Below are positions 42,521 to 51,158 of a stretch of DNA of 60,724 nt, piece after piece. Made by a program: the position numbers and the translations under genes. Each line of letters starts with the position of its first letter. Within the stretch, counting starts at the first letter, position 1. Source of the stretch: Streptomyces sp. G44 (lineage in GTDB: Bacteria; Actinomycetota; Actinomycetes; Streptomycetales; Streptomycetaceae); contig NZ_JAFEXF010000020.1 of the NCBI RefSeq assembly GCF_016905445.1, positions 1 to 60,724 of the forward strand, in the 5' to 3' direction. The notes under the pieces were generated by a model. It saw only the letters and a program-made list of their open reading frames with translations. It was not told the DNA's origin and searched no databases.

Positions 42521-42567
42521 CGTCAAACTGACGTGAAGCGGTTATGATAGATAGCGTCAATTAGACG
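42521..42567. promoter_or_regulatory. Twin inverted repeats in the nadA promoter
   Basis: CGTCAAACTGACG (42521-42533) and CGTCAATTAGACG (42555-42567) share CGTCAA and GACG and are centred 34 bp apart. TATGAT (42543-42548) and TAGCGT lie between or beside them as possible -10 elements. The layout is that of a repressor pair; NrtR-type NAD regulation is a plausible but untested idea. Confidence 0.55.
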
Positions 42568-42603
42568 AAAACTCGTCGCAGAAGAGAAAGGGTAGGTGTC
42601 GTC

Positions 42604-43812
42604 GTGACCACCGCCCAGTCCCCGGGGGACCTCGTGGACCTCGATGTCCAGCCCACGCCGCTCGCCCTGCTGCTGCTCGGCCGCGAGGCCGACCCAAGGA
42701 GCGAGCGCGGCGTCGAGTGCCCCGGCGACCTGCCGTCGCCCTCCGACCCGGACCTGGTGGAGCGCGCCCGGGCCGCCAAGGAGAAGCTCGGTGACAAGGT
42801 CTTCGTCCTCGGCCACCACTACCAGCGCGACGAGGTCATCCAGTTCGCGGATGTGACCGGTGACTCCTTCAAGCTGGCGCGTGACGCCGCCGCCCGGCCG
42901 GACGCCGAGTACATCGTCTTCTGCGGTGTGCACTTCATGGCCGAGTCCGCGGACATCCTGACGACGGACGACCAGAAGGTCGTGCTCCCCGACCTGGCCG
43001 CGGGCTGCTCGATGGCCGACATGGCCACCGCCGAGCAGGTCGCCGAGTGCTGGGACGTGCTGACCGAGGCCGGCATCGCCGAGCAGGTCGTCCCCGTCTC
43101 GTACATGAACTCCTCCGCCGACATCAAGGCGTTCACCGGCAAGCACGGCGGCACGATCTGTACGTCGTCGAACGCCAAGCGCGCGCTGGAGTGGGCGTAC
43201 GCGCAGGGCGACCCCGCCACGACGAAGGTGCTCTTCCTGCCGGACCAGCACCTGGGCCGCAACACCGCCGTGCGCGACATGGGCTTCTCGCTCGACGACT
43301 GCGTGGTCTACAACCCGCACAAGCCGAACGGCGGCCTGACCGTCGAGCAGCTGCGCGACGCGAAGATGATCCTGTGGCGCGGGCACTGCTCGGTGCACGG
43401 GCGCTTCTCGCTGGAGTCGGTCGAGGACGTGCGCGCCCGCATACCGGGCGTGAACGTCCTGGTGCACCCGGAGTGCAAGCACGAGGTCGTGGCCGCCGCC
43501 GACCACGTGGGCTCCACCGAGCACATCATCAAGACCCTGGAGGCCGCGCCCGCCGGGTCGAAGTGGGCCATCGGCACCGAGCTGAACCTCGTGCGCCGCC
43601 TGGCGAACCGTTTCGCCGCGGAGGACAAGGAGATCGTCTTCCTCGACAAGACGGTCTGCTTCTGCTCGACGATGAACCGCATCGACCTGCCGCACCTGGT
43701 GTGGACGCTGGAGTCGCTCGCGGAGGGCAACCTCGTCAACCAGATCCAGGTGGACCGCGAGACGGAGCAGTTCGCGAAGCTGGCGCTGGAGCGGATGCTG
43801 GCACTGCCGTAG
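42604..43812 (+). CDS. nadA: Quinolinate synthase A
   Basis: This 402-residue 4Fe-4S enzyme condenses iminoaspartate with dihydroxyacetone phosphate to quinolinate, the NAD precursor. Likely cluster ligands are Cys107 (FCGVHFM), Cys262 (RGHCSVH) and one of Cys352/Cys354 (TVCFCSTMN). YQRDEV and the PDQHLGRN motif are typical of the longer NadA type. A GTG start at 42604 follows AAAGGGTAGG. nadB and nadC are not next to it in this window. Confidence 0.95.
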   Translation: MTTAQSPGDLVDLDVQPTPLALLLLGREADPRSERGVECPGDLPSPSDPDLVERARAAKEKLGDKVFVLGHHYQRDEVIQFADVTGDSFKLARDAAARPDAEYIVFCGVHFMAESADILTTDDQKVVLPDLAAGCSMADMATAEQVAECWDVLTEAGIAEQVVPVSYMNSSADIKAFTGKHGGTICTSSNAKRALEWAYAQGDPATTKVLFLPDQHLGRNTAVRDMGFSLDDCVVYNPHKPNGGLTVEQLRDAKMILWRGHCSVHGRFSLESVEDVRARIPGVNVLVHPECKHEVVAAADHVGSTEHIIKTLEAAPAGSKWAIGTELNLVRRLANRFAAEDKEIVFLDKTVCFCSTMNRIDLPHLVWTLESLAEGNLVNQIQVDRETEQFAKLALERMLALP

Positions 43813-43850
43813 CGCTGCGCTGGCGGAGACGGTGGGGGCGGGCGCCCGGA

Positions 43851-44321
43851 GCCTTGGGTGCCCTTTGGCTCCGCCGGTTCATCTGCTGCGGGCCCGTCGT
43901 GGCCGGGCGCGCAGTTCCCCGCGCCCCTTACGGGCCGCTGCCACACCGCACCTAAAGGGGTGACCGGAGCCTTGGGCGCCCCTTGGCTCCGCCGGTTCAT
44001 CTGCTGCGGGCCCGTCATGGCCGGGCCCGCAGTTCCCCGCGCCCCTTACGCGCCGCCGCCACACCGCACACAAAGCGGCGACCGGAGAGCCTTGGGCGCC
44101 CCTTGGCTCCGCCGGTTCATCTGCTGCGGGCCCGTCGTGGTCGAGCGCGCAGTTCCCCGCGCCCCTTACGCGCCGCCGCCACACCGCACACAAAGGGGTG
44201 ACCGGAGCCTTGGGCGCCCCTTGGCTCCGCCGGTTCATCTGCTGCGGGCCCGTCATGGCCGGGCCCGCAGTTCCCCGCGCCCCTTACGCGCCGCCGCCAC
44301 ACCGCACACAAAGGGGCGCCC
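43851..44321. repeat. Four-copy tandem array of 118-120 bp units
   Basis: Copies start with GCCTTGGG at 43851, 43969, 44089 and 44207. Each holds GGCTCCGCCGGTTCATCTGC, an inverted GCGGGCCCG...CGGGCCCGC pair, the core GCAGTTCCCCGCGCCCCTTA and CACACCGCAC. Copies 2-4 are nearly identical. The whole 43813-44355 gap between convergent nadA and the RND gene is taken up by this array and a terminator; there is no gene. Confidence 0.9.
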
Positions 44322-44340
44322 GTCATGGACGGGCGCCCCT
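44312..44340. terminator. Terminator at the edge of the tandem array
   Basis: Perfect 13-bp arms AGGGGCGCCCGTC and GACGGGCGCCCCT enclose an ATG loop. It lies 16 bp beyond the stop of the RND transporter gene and directly abuts the last repeat copy. Confidence 0.8.
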
Positions 44341-44355
44341 CGCGTCGTTCCGCGG

Positions 44356-47300
44356 TCAGACCCGGGACGGCTCCGTGTCGGCCGTGTCGGTGTGGCGCGG
44401 CGGCTCGCCCGCCTTCCTGGCACGCTTCGCCTCCCGCTTGGCGCGGCGGCGCTCCTTGCGGAGCTCCACCATCGCGTACAGCGTCGGGACGAGCAGCAGG
44501 GTGAGCAGCGTCGAGCTGATCAGGCCGCCGATCACCACCACCGCCAGCGGCTGCGCGATGAAGCCGCCCTGGCCGGTGATGCCGAGGGCCATCGGGAGCA
44601 GCGCGAAGATCGTCGCCAGTGCCGTCATGAGGATCGGGCGCAGCCGGTGCCGGCCGCCCTCGACGACCGCCTCGATCGTGCCGTGACCCTGCGCGCGGTA
44701 CTGGTTGATCAGGTCGATCAGCACGATCGCGTTGGTGACCACGATGCCGATGAGCATCAGCATGCCGATCATCGCCGGGACGCCCATCGGGGTGTCCGTC
44801 GCGACCAGCAGACCGATCGCGCCCGTCGCCGCGAAGGGGATCGAGACGAGCAGGATCAGCGGCTGGACCAGGGAGCGGAAGGTCGCCACGAGCAGCATGA
44901 AGACGAGCGCGATCGCCGCCAGCATGGCCAGGCCCAGGGACGCGAACGCCTCGTCCTGGTCCTCCGACACCCCGCCGATCGAGGCCGTGGCCCCGGCCGG
45001 GAGCTTGAGCGCGTCCAGCTTCTTGGTGAGGTCGGCGCTGACCGCGCCCGTGTTGTCGCCGGTCGGCTTCGCCGTGATCGTCGCGGCGCGGGCGCCGTCG
45101 ATGCGGGTCATGGAGACCGGGCCGTCGACCAGCCTCACCTCGGCGATGTCGCCGAGCCGCACGCCGGGGCCGAGCGGCAGCCTCTTCAGCTCGGCGAGGG
45201 TCTTCGCGGGCTTCGCCGACGTGATGACCACGTCGCGCTCGGTGTCGCCCAGGAGCGCCTTGCCGCTGGTGGTGCCGCGGACGGCCTGGGCGACGGCCTG
45301 ACCGAGCGTGCTGTCGTCGAACCCGGCTCCGGCCGCCTTGGCGTTGGCCTTGACGGAGATCCTCGGGACGCTCTGCGACAGGTCGCTCTGCACGTCGGTG
45401 ACGTCGTCGAGCTTCGCGACCTCGTCGCGCACCCGGTCGGAGGCCTCGCGCAGCACGCCGGCGTCGGCGGCCTTCACCACGACGCTCAGGTCCTGATTGG
45501 CGAACCCGTCACCGGCGCTCACGGTGGTCCGGCCGATGCCCGACAGCTCGCCGAGCCCCTTCTCGACGAGGTCCTGCGTCTTCTCGTAGGACGCCTTGTC
45601 CTTGAGGGAGAGGGTGTACGAGGCCTGGTTGGTGTCCGTGCCTCCGCCGAAGGCGGCCATGAAGCCGGAGGAGCCGACCGTGACCTGGTAGTCCTTGACC
45701 TCGTCGATGCCGGAGAGCATCTTCTCGATCTTCTTGGCCGAGGCGTCGGAGGCGGCGAGGCTGGTGCCCGGCCGCAACTCCTGCTTGATGGTGAGGACTT
45801 CCTGCTCGCCCTGGTCGAAGAAGTTGGTCTTCAGCATCGGCGCCATGGCGAACGTACCGACCAGGACGACGAGCGCGATGCCGAGGCTGGTGAGGCGGCG
45901 CCGGGTCGCGAAACGCAGCACCGGGACGTACATCCGCTGGAGCCTGCTGCGGCTCTCCTTCTCCTCGGCCTTGCGGCGGGCCTCCCGCGGGTCGGCGCCG
46001 CGGACCGCCTTGGGGGGCCGCAGGAACCAGTACGAGAGGACCGGCACGACCGTCAGCGAGACGAGCAGGGAGGCCAGGAGCGCCGCCGTGACCGTCAGCG
46101 AGAACGAGCCGAAGAGTTCGCCGACCATGCCGCCGACCAGGCCGACCGGCAGGAACACGGCGACCGTGGTGAGCGTCGAGGACGTCACCGCGCCCGCGAC
46201 CTCGCGGACCGCCTTGAGGATCGCCTCCTCGCGCTCCTCGCCGTAGCCGAGGTGGCGCTTGATGTTCTCCAGGACCACGATCGAGTCGTCGACGACACGG
46301 CCGATCGCGATGGTCAGCGCGCCCAGCGTGAGCATGTTGAGCGACAGGTCGCGGGTCCACAGCACGATCAGGGCGAGGACCACCGAGAGCGGGATGGAGA
46401 CCGCGGTGACCAGCGTCGAGCGGATCGACGCGAGGAAGACGAGGATGACGAGGACCGCGAAGAGCAGGCCGAGCGCGCCCTCGGTGGTGAGGCCGTCGAT
46501 GGACTTCGAGACGGCGGGGCCCTGGTCGCTGGTGACCGTCAGTTCGGCGCCGGAGCCCAGCTCCTCGCGGAGGCCGGGCAGCTTGTCCTTGACCGCGTCG
46601 GAGATCGCGACGGCGCTGCCGTCGTGGTCCATGGTGACGGCGACGGCGAGGCTGGGCTCGCCGTTGGTGCGGGTGAGGGATGTCGCCGTGGCGGGCCGCT
46701 GCTGCACCGTGGCGATGTCGCCGAGGCGCACGGGCTTGCCGGGCCGCTCACCGGGCCGCGCCTCGGGCGGGACGCGCAGCTCCTCGATCTGCTTCAGGGA
46801 GGTGAAGCCGCCGCCGACCTGAACGGTGCGGTTCTTGCCGTCCTCGTCGAAGGAGCCGGCGGGGAGCGTGGCGCCGCCCGCCTGGAGGGCCTTGCCGAGC
46901 GCGGCGGGGGTCAGGCCCGCCTTGGCCAGCTTCCCGTCGTCGGGGGTGACCTCGACCTGGAGGTCGCGCACGCCGTCCACGGTGACCTGGCCGACGCCGT
47001 CGATGTCCTTCAGGGACGGTACGACGGTGCGGTCGAGCTGGTCGGCGAGGGCCTGCTGGTCCTTGCCGGAGGTGACGGAGAGGACGACGGTCGGGATGTC
47101 GTCGGTGGAACCCGCGACGACCTGCGGGTCGACGTCGTCGGGGAGTTCGGCCCGGGCCCGGTTCACGGCCTGCTGGACGTCGGCGACGAGCTGCTTCGAG
47201 CCGCTGCCGTAGTCGAACTGGGCCATGATCACGGCGTTGCCCTCGCTCGCCGTGGAGGTGATGCCGGTGATGCCGTCGACCGTGTCGATGCTGTTCTCGA

Positions 47301-47502
47301 GCGGTTCGACGACCTGCTTCTCCACCACGTCCGGGGACGCGCCCTGATACGGGGCGAGCACCGACACCATGGGCAGTTCGATGGAGGGCAGCAGCTGCTG
47401 CTTGAGCTGCGGTATCGCGATCGCGCCGAAGACGATCGCGATGATCGACATCAGTCCGATCAGGGCCCGTTGCGTGAGGCTGAACCTGGACAGCCAGGAC
47501 AT
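44356..47502 (-). CDS. RND efflux transporter (AcrB/HAE type)
   Basis: This 1048-residue inner-membrane proton antiporter has a first helix at about 10-30, a large periplasm-equivalent loop with porter subdomains (PQVVAGSTDDIPTVVLSVT), a cluster of helices at 320-520, then a repeat of this plan. Helix 4 has GRVVDDSIVVLENI with the paired Asp residues needed for proton relay. The ATG at 47502 gives the family N-terminus (LSRFSLTQRALIGLM). As a Gram-positive RND it probably exports drugs or lipids. It follows its two-component genes. Confidence 0.93.
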   Translation of the reverse strand: MSWLSRFSLTQRALIGLMSIIAIVFGAIAIPQLKQQLLPSIELPMVSVLAPYQGASPDVVEKQVVEPLENSIDTVDGITGITSTASEGNAVIMAQFDYGSGSKQLVADVQQAVNRARAELPDDVDPQVVAGSTDDIPTVVLSVTSGKDQQALADQLDRTVVPSLKDIDGVGQVTVDGVRDLQVEVTPDDGKLAKAGLTPAALGKALQAGGATLPAGSFDEDGKNRTVQVGGGFTSLKQIEELRVPPEARPGERPGKPVRLGDIATVQQRPATATSLTRTNGEPSLAVAVTMDHDGSAVAISDAVKDKLPGLREELGSGAELTVTSDQGPAVSKSIDGLTTEGALGLLFAVLVILVFLASIRSTLVTAVSIPLSVVLALIVLWTRDLSLNMLTLGALTIAIGRVVDDSIVVLENIKRHLGYGEEREEAILKAVREVAGAVTSSTLTTVAVFLPVGLVGGMVGELFGSFSLTVTAALLASLLVSLTVVPVLSYWFLRPPKAVRGADPREARRKAEEKESRSRLQRMYVPVLRFATRRRLTSLGIALVVLVGTFAMAPMLKTNFFDQGEQEVLTIKQELRPGTSLAASDASAKKIEKMLSGIDEVKDYQVTVGSSGFMAAFGGGTDTNQASYTLSLKDKASYEKTQDLVEKGLGELSGIGRTTVSAGDGFANQDLSVVVKAADAGVLREASDRVRDEVAKLDDVTDVQSDLSQSVPRISVKANAKAAGAGFDDSTLGQAVAQAVRGTTSGKALLGDTERDVVITSAKPAKTLAELKRLPLGPGVRLGDIAEVRLVDGPVSMTRIDGARAATITAKPTGDNTGAVSADLTKKLDALKLPAGATASIGGVSEDQDEAFASLGLAMLAAIALVFMLLVATFRSLVQPLILLVSIPFAATGAIGLLVATDTPMGVPAMIGMLMLIGIVVTNAIVLIDLINQYRAQGHGTIEAVVEGGRHRLRPILMTALATIFALLPMALGITGQGGFIAQPLAVVVIGGLISSTLLTLLLVPTLYAMVELRKERRRAKREAKRARKAGEPPRHTDTADTEPSRV

Positions 47503-47624
47503 GGGGGGATCTCTCTCTGTGGCGTGACGGCAGGCCGGTGGGGCGTGAGCGGCCCATTCCTCACACCCTCGGCCATGGCCGGGGCCCGTCGCCTCGCTCC
47601 CAGGACCATTTCTTCCGCCCCGCC

Positions 47625-47640
47625 TACTGCGGTCGCAGTA
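47625..47640. promoter_or_regulatory. Candidate response-regulator operator before the RND gene
   Basis: TACTGCG-GT-CGCAGTA is a perfect 7-2-7 inverted repeat. It lies 15 bases after the regulator stop and about 125 bases before the transporter start. Dimeric LuxR-type regulators bind sites of this size, so direct control of the pump is likely. Confidence 0.5.
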
Positions 47641-47654
47641 CGCGGGCCCGCGCC

Positions 47655-48335
47655 TCACTCCACCCTTGGACGGACCAGCCCCGACTCGTAGGCGATGACG
47701 ACCAGTTGGGCGCGGTCGCGGGCGCCGAGCTTCGCCATCGCGCGGTTCACATGGGTCTTCACGGTGAGCGGGCTGACTTCGAGACGCTCGGCGATCTCGT
47801 CGTTCGAGTGGCCGCCGGCGACCTGCACGAGGACCTCGCGCTCGCGGGTGGTGAGCGCGTCCAGGCGCTCGCCGCGCACCGACGCCTCGCCGTCCGGACC
47901 CTCGCCCTGCGCGAGGAACTTGGCGATCAGGCCCTTGGTGGCCACCGGGGAGAGCAGCGCCTCGCCCGCCGCCGCGACGCGGATGGCGCCGAGCAGTTCG
48001 TCGGGCTCCGCGCCCTTGCCGAGGAACCCCGAGGCGCCGGCGCGCAGCGACTGCACCACGTACTCGTCGACCTCGAAGGTCGTCAGCATCACCACGCGCA
48101 CGTGGGCCAGGGCCGGGTCGGCGCTGATCTGCCGGGTGGCGGCCAGGCCGTCCGTGCCGGGCATGCGGATGTCCATCAGGACCACGTCGGCCCGCTCCGA
48201 CTTGGCGAGCCGCACCGCCTGAGCGCCGTCGGACGCCTCGCCGACCACCTCCATGTCGGGCTCGGAGTCGACGAGCACCTTGAACGCGCTGCGCAGCAAC
48301 GCCTGGTCGTCGGCGAGCAGTACGCGGATCGTCAC
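47655..48335 (-). CDS. NarL-family response regulator
   Basis: This 226-residue regulator has a receiver with Asp9-Asp10, phospho-acceptor Asp55 (LMDIRMPG), switch Thr in LTTFE and conserved Lys in FLGKGAE. The LuxR HTH is at about 160-215 (LTTREREVLVQVAGG; VSPLTVKTHVNR). The GTG start at 48335 overlaps the kinase stop (GTGA). Position suggests it controls the RND pump downstream. Confidence 0.93.
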   Translation of the reverse strand: MTIRVLLADDQALLRSAFKVLVDSEPDMEVVGEASDGAQAVRLAKSERADVVLMDIRMPGTDGLAATRQISADPALAHVRVVMLTTFEVDEYVVQSLRAGASGFLGKGAEPDELLGAIRVAAAGEALLSPVATKGLIAKFLAQGEGPDGEASVRGERLDALTTREREVLVQVAGGHSNDEIAERLEVSPLTVKTHVNRAMAKLGARDRAQLVVIAYESGLVRPRVE

Positions 48336-49570
48336 GCCGTCCCTCCCTCTGCCGTGGTGACGGGCAGGATCGCATGGACGCGGAAGCCGCCGCCGTAGCG
48401 GGGTGCGGCCGTGCAGCTGCCGCCGAGGGCCGTGACGCGCTCGCGCATGCCGAGCAGGCCGTGGCCGCCGCCGTCGGTGTTCGGCTCCCGCGCGCCGTCG
48501 GCGTCCTCGCCGGGGCCCGGGCCGTCGTCGATGACGGTGACCTCGACGTTCGGGCCGACGCGGACGACGCTCACCTCCGCCGTGGCGTCGCGCCCCGCGT
48601 GCTTCTGTACGTTGGTCAGGGCTTCCTGGATGATCCGGAACGCGGCGAGGTCGACGGCCGCGGGCAGGTCGAGGCCGACCTGGCCGAGGGCGACCTCGAC
48701 GGGCAGACCCGCGTTGCGGAACGTCTCGACGAGCTCGTCGAGGCGGTGCAGGCCGGGGGCGGGTTCGGTCGGGGCCTCCGGATCGCCGGTCTGCCGCAAC
48801 AGGCCGACGGTGGCGCGGAGTTCGCCCAGCGCGGAGCGGCTGGCGTCGCGGACGTGAGCGAGGGCTTCCTTCGCCTGGTCGGGCCGCTTGTCCATGACGT
48901 GCGCGGCGACGCCCGCCTGCACGTTGACCAGGGCGATGTGGTGGGCGACCACGTCGTGCAGGTCGCGGGCGATGCGCAGCCGCTCCTCGGCGACGCGGCG
49001 CCTGGCCTCTTCCTCGCGGGTGCGTTCCGCCCGCTCGGCGCGTTCCCTTATGGCGTCCACGAAGGCGCGGCGGCTGCGCACCGCGTCGCCCGCGGCGGCG
49101 GCCATGCCGGTCCAGGCGAAGATGCCGATGTTCTCCTGGGCGTACCAGGGCAGCGGTCCCGAGAGCATCGCGACGCCGGTGAGGCCCGCCATGGTGACCA
49201 GGCCGATCCGCCAGGTCGTGGAGCGGTCGGTGGTGGCGGCCACGGTGAAGAGCGCGATGACCGCGCACATCACGACGGGCGCGCGGGGGCCGCCGGTGAG
49301 CAGTTCCGTGAGGGAGGCGGCGCAGGTGGCGGCGAGCACCGTCCGGGGGGCGCGGCGCCTGAGGACCAGGGCGAGGGCGCCGAGGGCCATCAGGAGCAGG
49401 CTCGTCAGGTCGGGGGCGCGGGTGCCCCAGGTGGGGCCGTGCTCTCCGTAGGGCTCGGCGAAGGAGCCGACGACCATGCAGACGAGGACGAGGGAGGCGA
49501 GCGCCGCGTCGACCGCCAGCGGGTGTGTTCGGGCCCAGCCGCGGCCTCGTACTCGTAGGGGAGTGGTCAC
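48332..49570 (-). CDS. Sensor histidine kinase
   Basis: This 412-residue kinase has five or six N-terminal helices, no large outer domain, and the dimerisation helix with His205 in ARDLHDVVAHH. The ATPase domain has the N box (EALTNVQKHAG), DDGPGPGED and GHGLLGMRERV. I chose the GTG at 49570; another GTG lies three codons upstream. It is the first gene of kinase-regulator-pump. Confidence 0.9.
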   Translation of the reverse strand: MTTPLRVRGRGWARTHPLAVDAALASLVLVCMVVGSFAEPYGEHGPTWGTRAPDLTSLLLMALGALALVLRRRAPRTVLAATCAASLTELLTGGPRAPVVMCAVIALFTVAATTDRSTTWRIGLVTMAGLTGVAMLSGPLPWYAQENIGIFAWTGMAAAAGDAVRSRRAFVDAIRERAERAERTREEEARRRVAEERLRIARDLHDVVAHHIALVNVQAGVAAHVMDKRPDQAKEALAHVRDASRSALGELRATVGLLRQTGDPEAPTEPAPGLHRLDELVETFRNAGLPVEVALGQVGLDLPAAVDLAAFRIIQEALTNVQKHAGRDATAEVSVVRVGPNVEVTVIDDGPGPGEDADGAREPNTDGGGHGLLGMRERVTALGGSCTAAPRYGGGFRVHAILPVTTAEGGTA

Positions 49571-49686
49571 GGTGCAAACCGTACGGGGCCTTGACGGGGG
49601 GCTTGGCGGTTTGCGGGGCTCGGCCCTTGGCGGACCTCGGGCCACGGTGGGGCCTTTGTCGGCTTTGTGGGCTTCTGCGGTGAGGG

Positions 49687-49730
49687 GCTGATCGCGCAGT
49701 TCCCCGCGCCCCTTAGGGGGCGCCCCGGTG
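49687..49730. repeat. Single copy of the interspersed repeat
   Basis: TCGCGCAGTTCCCCGCGCCCCTTA (core at 49693-49712) matches the core of the tandem arrays, followed by GGGGGCGCCCC that can pair with it. It lies between the kinase start and the end of the pspA partner gene. Confidence 0.8.
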
Positions 49731-49741
49731 CGAAGGGTGGG

Positions 49742-50020
49742 TCAGCCGGGGATCAGGCCGTCGTCCGAGAGCATGGCGCGGACCTCGTCCAGGCTCGCGT
49801 CGGGAGCGGGGAGGATCAGTTCGGAGGGTTCCAGGGCGTCGTCGGGGAGGGGCTCGCCGAGCTCCCGGACCCGGTCCAGGAGGGCGTGGAGCGTGCGGCG
49901 GAACCCGGCGGTGTCGCCGCTCTCCATCTCGTCGAGCAGTTCGTCGTCGTACTTGTTGAGTTCGGCGAAGTGGCTGTCGGCCAGCTTCACCTGGCCCTCC
50001 CCCATGATCCGTACGATCAT
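49742..50020 (-). CDS. PspA-associated protein (PspAA-like)
   Basis: This 92-residue acidic protein has a short beta-rich start (MIVRIMGEGQVKL) and a helical C-terminal part. It matches in size and context the small actinobacterial partner encoded directly after pspA, which modulates or sits on the PspA membrane scaffold. GAGGAGGG precedes the ATG; 21 bases separate it from pspA. Confidence 0.87.
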   Translation of the reverse strand: MIVRIMGEGQVKLADSHFAELNKYDDELLDEMESGDTAGFRRTLHALLDRVRELGEPLPDDALEPSELILPAPDASLDEVRAMLSDDGLIPG

Positions 50021-50041
50021 GTCGCCCTCCTCGGACGTGAG

Positions 50042-50839
50042 CTACTGCTTGTCGAAGCGCGGGGTGTCCTGCGGCTGCTGCTGCGGCCGGCCCTGGTTCT
50101 GGCCGCCCTCGATCGCCTGCTGTCCGCTGCTGGAGCCCCCGGCGAGCTCCGCCTTCATGCGTTGCAGCTCCAGCTCTACATCAGTACCACCGGAGAGGCG
50201 ATCCAGCTCGGACTGGATGTCGTCCTTGACGAGGCCGGAGGAGTCGTCGAGGGCACCGGAGGCGAGCAGTTCGTCGATCGCGCCGGCCCGCGCCTGGAGC
50301 TGCGCGGTCTTGTCCTCGGCGCGCTGGATCGCCATGCCGACGTCGCCCATCTCCTCGGAGATGCCGGAGAAGGCCTCGCCGATCCGGGTCTGCGCCTGCG
50401 CCGCGGTGTACGTGGCCTTGATGGTCTCCTTCTTCGTACGGAAGGCGTCGACCTTGGCCTGGAGGCGCTGCGCCGCGAGGGTGAGCTTCTCCTCCTCGCC
50501 CTGGAGCGTCTGGTGCTGCGTCTCCAGGTCCGTCACCTGCTGCTGGAGCGCGGCCCGGCGGGAGAGCGCTTCGCGGGCCAGGTCCTCACGGCCGAGGGCG
50601 AGGGCCTTGCGGCCCTGGTCCTCAAGGGTGGAGGACTGCTTGTTGAGCTGGGCCAGCTGAAGTTCGAGCCGCTTGCGGGAGGTCGCCACGTCGGCGACGC
50701 CGCGGCGCACCTTCTGGAGCAGCTCCAGCTGTTTCTGGTACGAGTAATCGAGGGTTTCGCGCGGGTCCTCGGCCCGGTCAAGGGCCTTGTTCGCCTTCGC
50801 GCGGAAGATCATCCCCATACGCTTCATGACACCGCTCAT
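50042..50839 (-). CDS. pspA: Phage shock protein A / IM30 (ESCRT-III-like)
   Basis: This 265-residue membrane-stress protein is almost entirely helical. The N-terminal amphipathic MKRMGMIFRAKANKALDRAEDP binds membrane and the rest forms the coiled-coil hairpin (QLAQLNKQSSTLEDQGRKAL; IGEAFSGISEEMGDVGMA). The C-terminal tail is Gln/Gly-rich and disordered, unlike E. coli PspA. The ATG at 50839 gives the conserved start. The neighbouring two-component pump operon fits envelope stress control. Confidence 0.94.
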   Translation of the reverse strand: MSGVMKRMGMIFRAKANKALDRAEDPRETLDYSYQKQLELLQKVRRGVADVATSRKRLELQLAQLNKQSSTLEDQGRKALALGREDLAREALSRRAALQQQVTDLETQHQTLQGEEEKLTLAAQRLQAKVDAFRTKKETIKATYTAAQAQTRIGEAFSGISEEMGDVGMAIQRAEDKTAQLQARAGAIDELLASGALDDSSGLVKDDIQSELDRLSGGTDVELELQRMKAELAGGSSSGQQAIEGGQNQGRPQQQPQDTPRFDKQ

Positions 50840-51158
50840 GGGCTTCGCGCGCCCCCTTCTGACGGACTTCCAGCTCCAGGTACTGCTCAGAACCCACAGT
50901 ACGGGCCCTGCATCCATTACCGCACTGTTCGCGGGCGGATGCGCTCATCCCCAAGGACGACTGCGTCCGGCCCTGATCCGGCGTAAGGAGTAGGTGCTCC
51001 CCTGTCAGCCGTCCCCGAACCGCCCCGAGCCGGCTGCCGACCGGCTGGATACCGCCTGCTACGTCCCCTTAGGCACGTAAATCAAGACGCGCGGCGTTGC
51101 CGGATCGTTCCCCGTCGGGCTGCGGTCCATGCCCCCGCACCACGTACCCTTGGATTTT

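Noticed and set aside
43851..44321. Tandem 120-bp units as a possible origin or plasmid iteron
   Set aside because: The units lie between convergent housekeeping genes, are too long for iterons and have no initiator gene or AT-rich region nearby.
43858..47691. A 1277-codon open frame on the plus strand opposite the RND transporter
   Set aside because: It is the antisense shadow of the transporter gene; the protein is Arg/Asp/Gly/His-rich without motifs, which is typical of a frame kept open by high GC.
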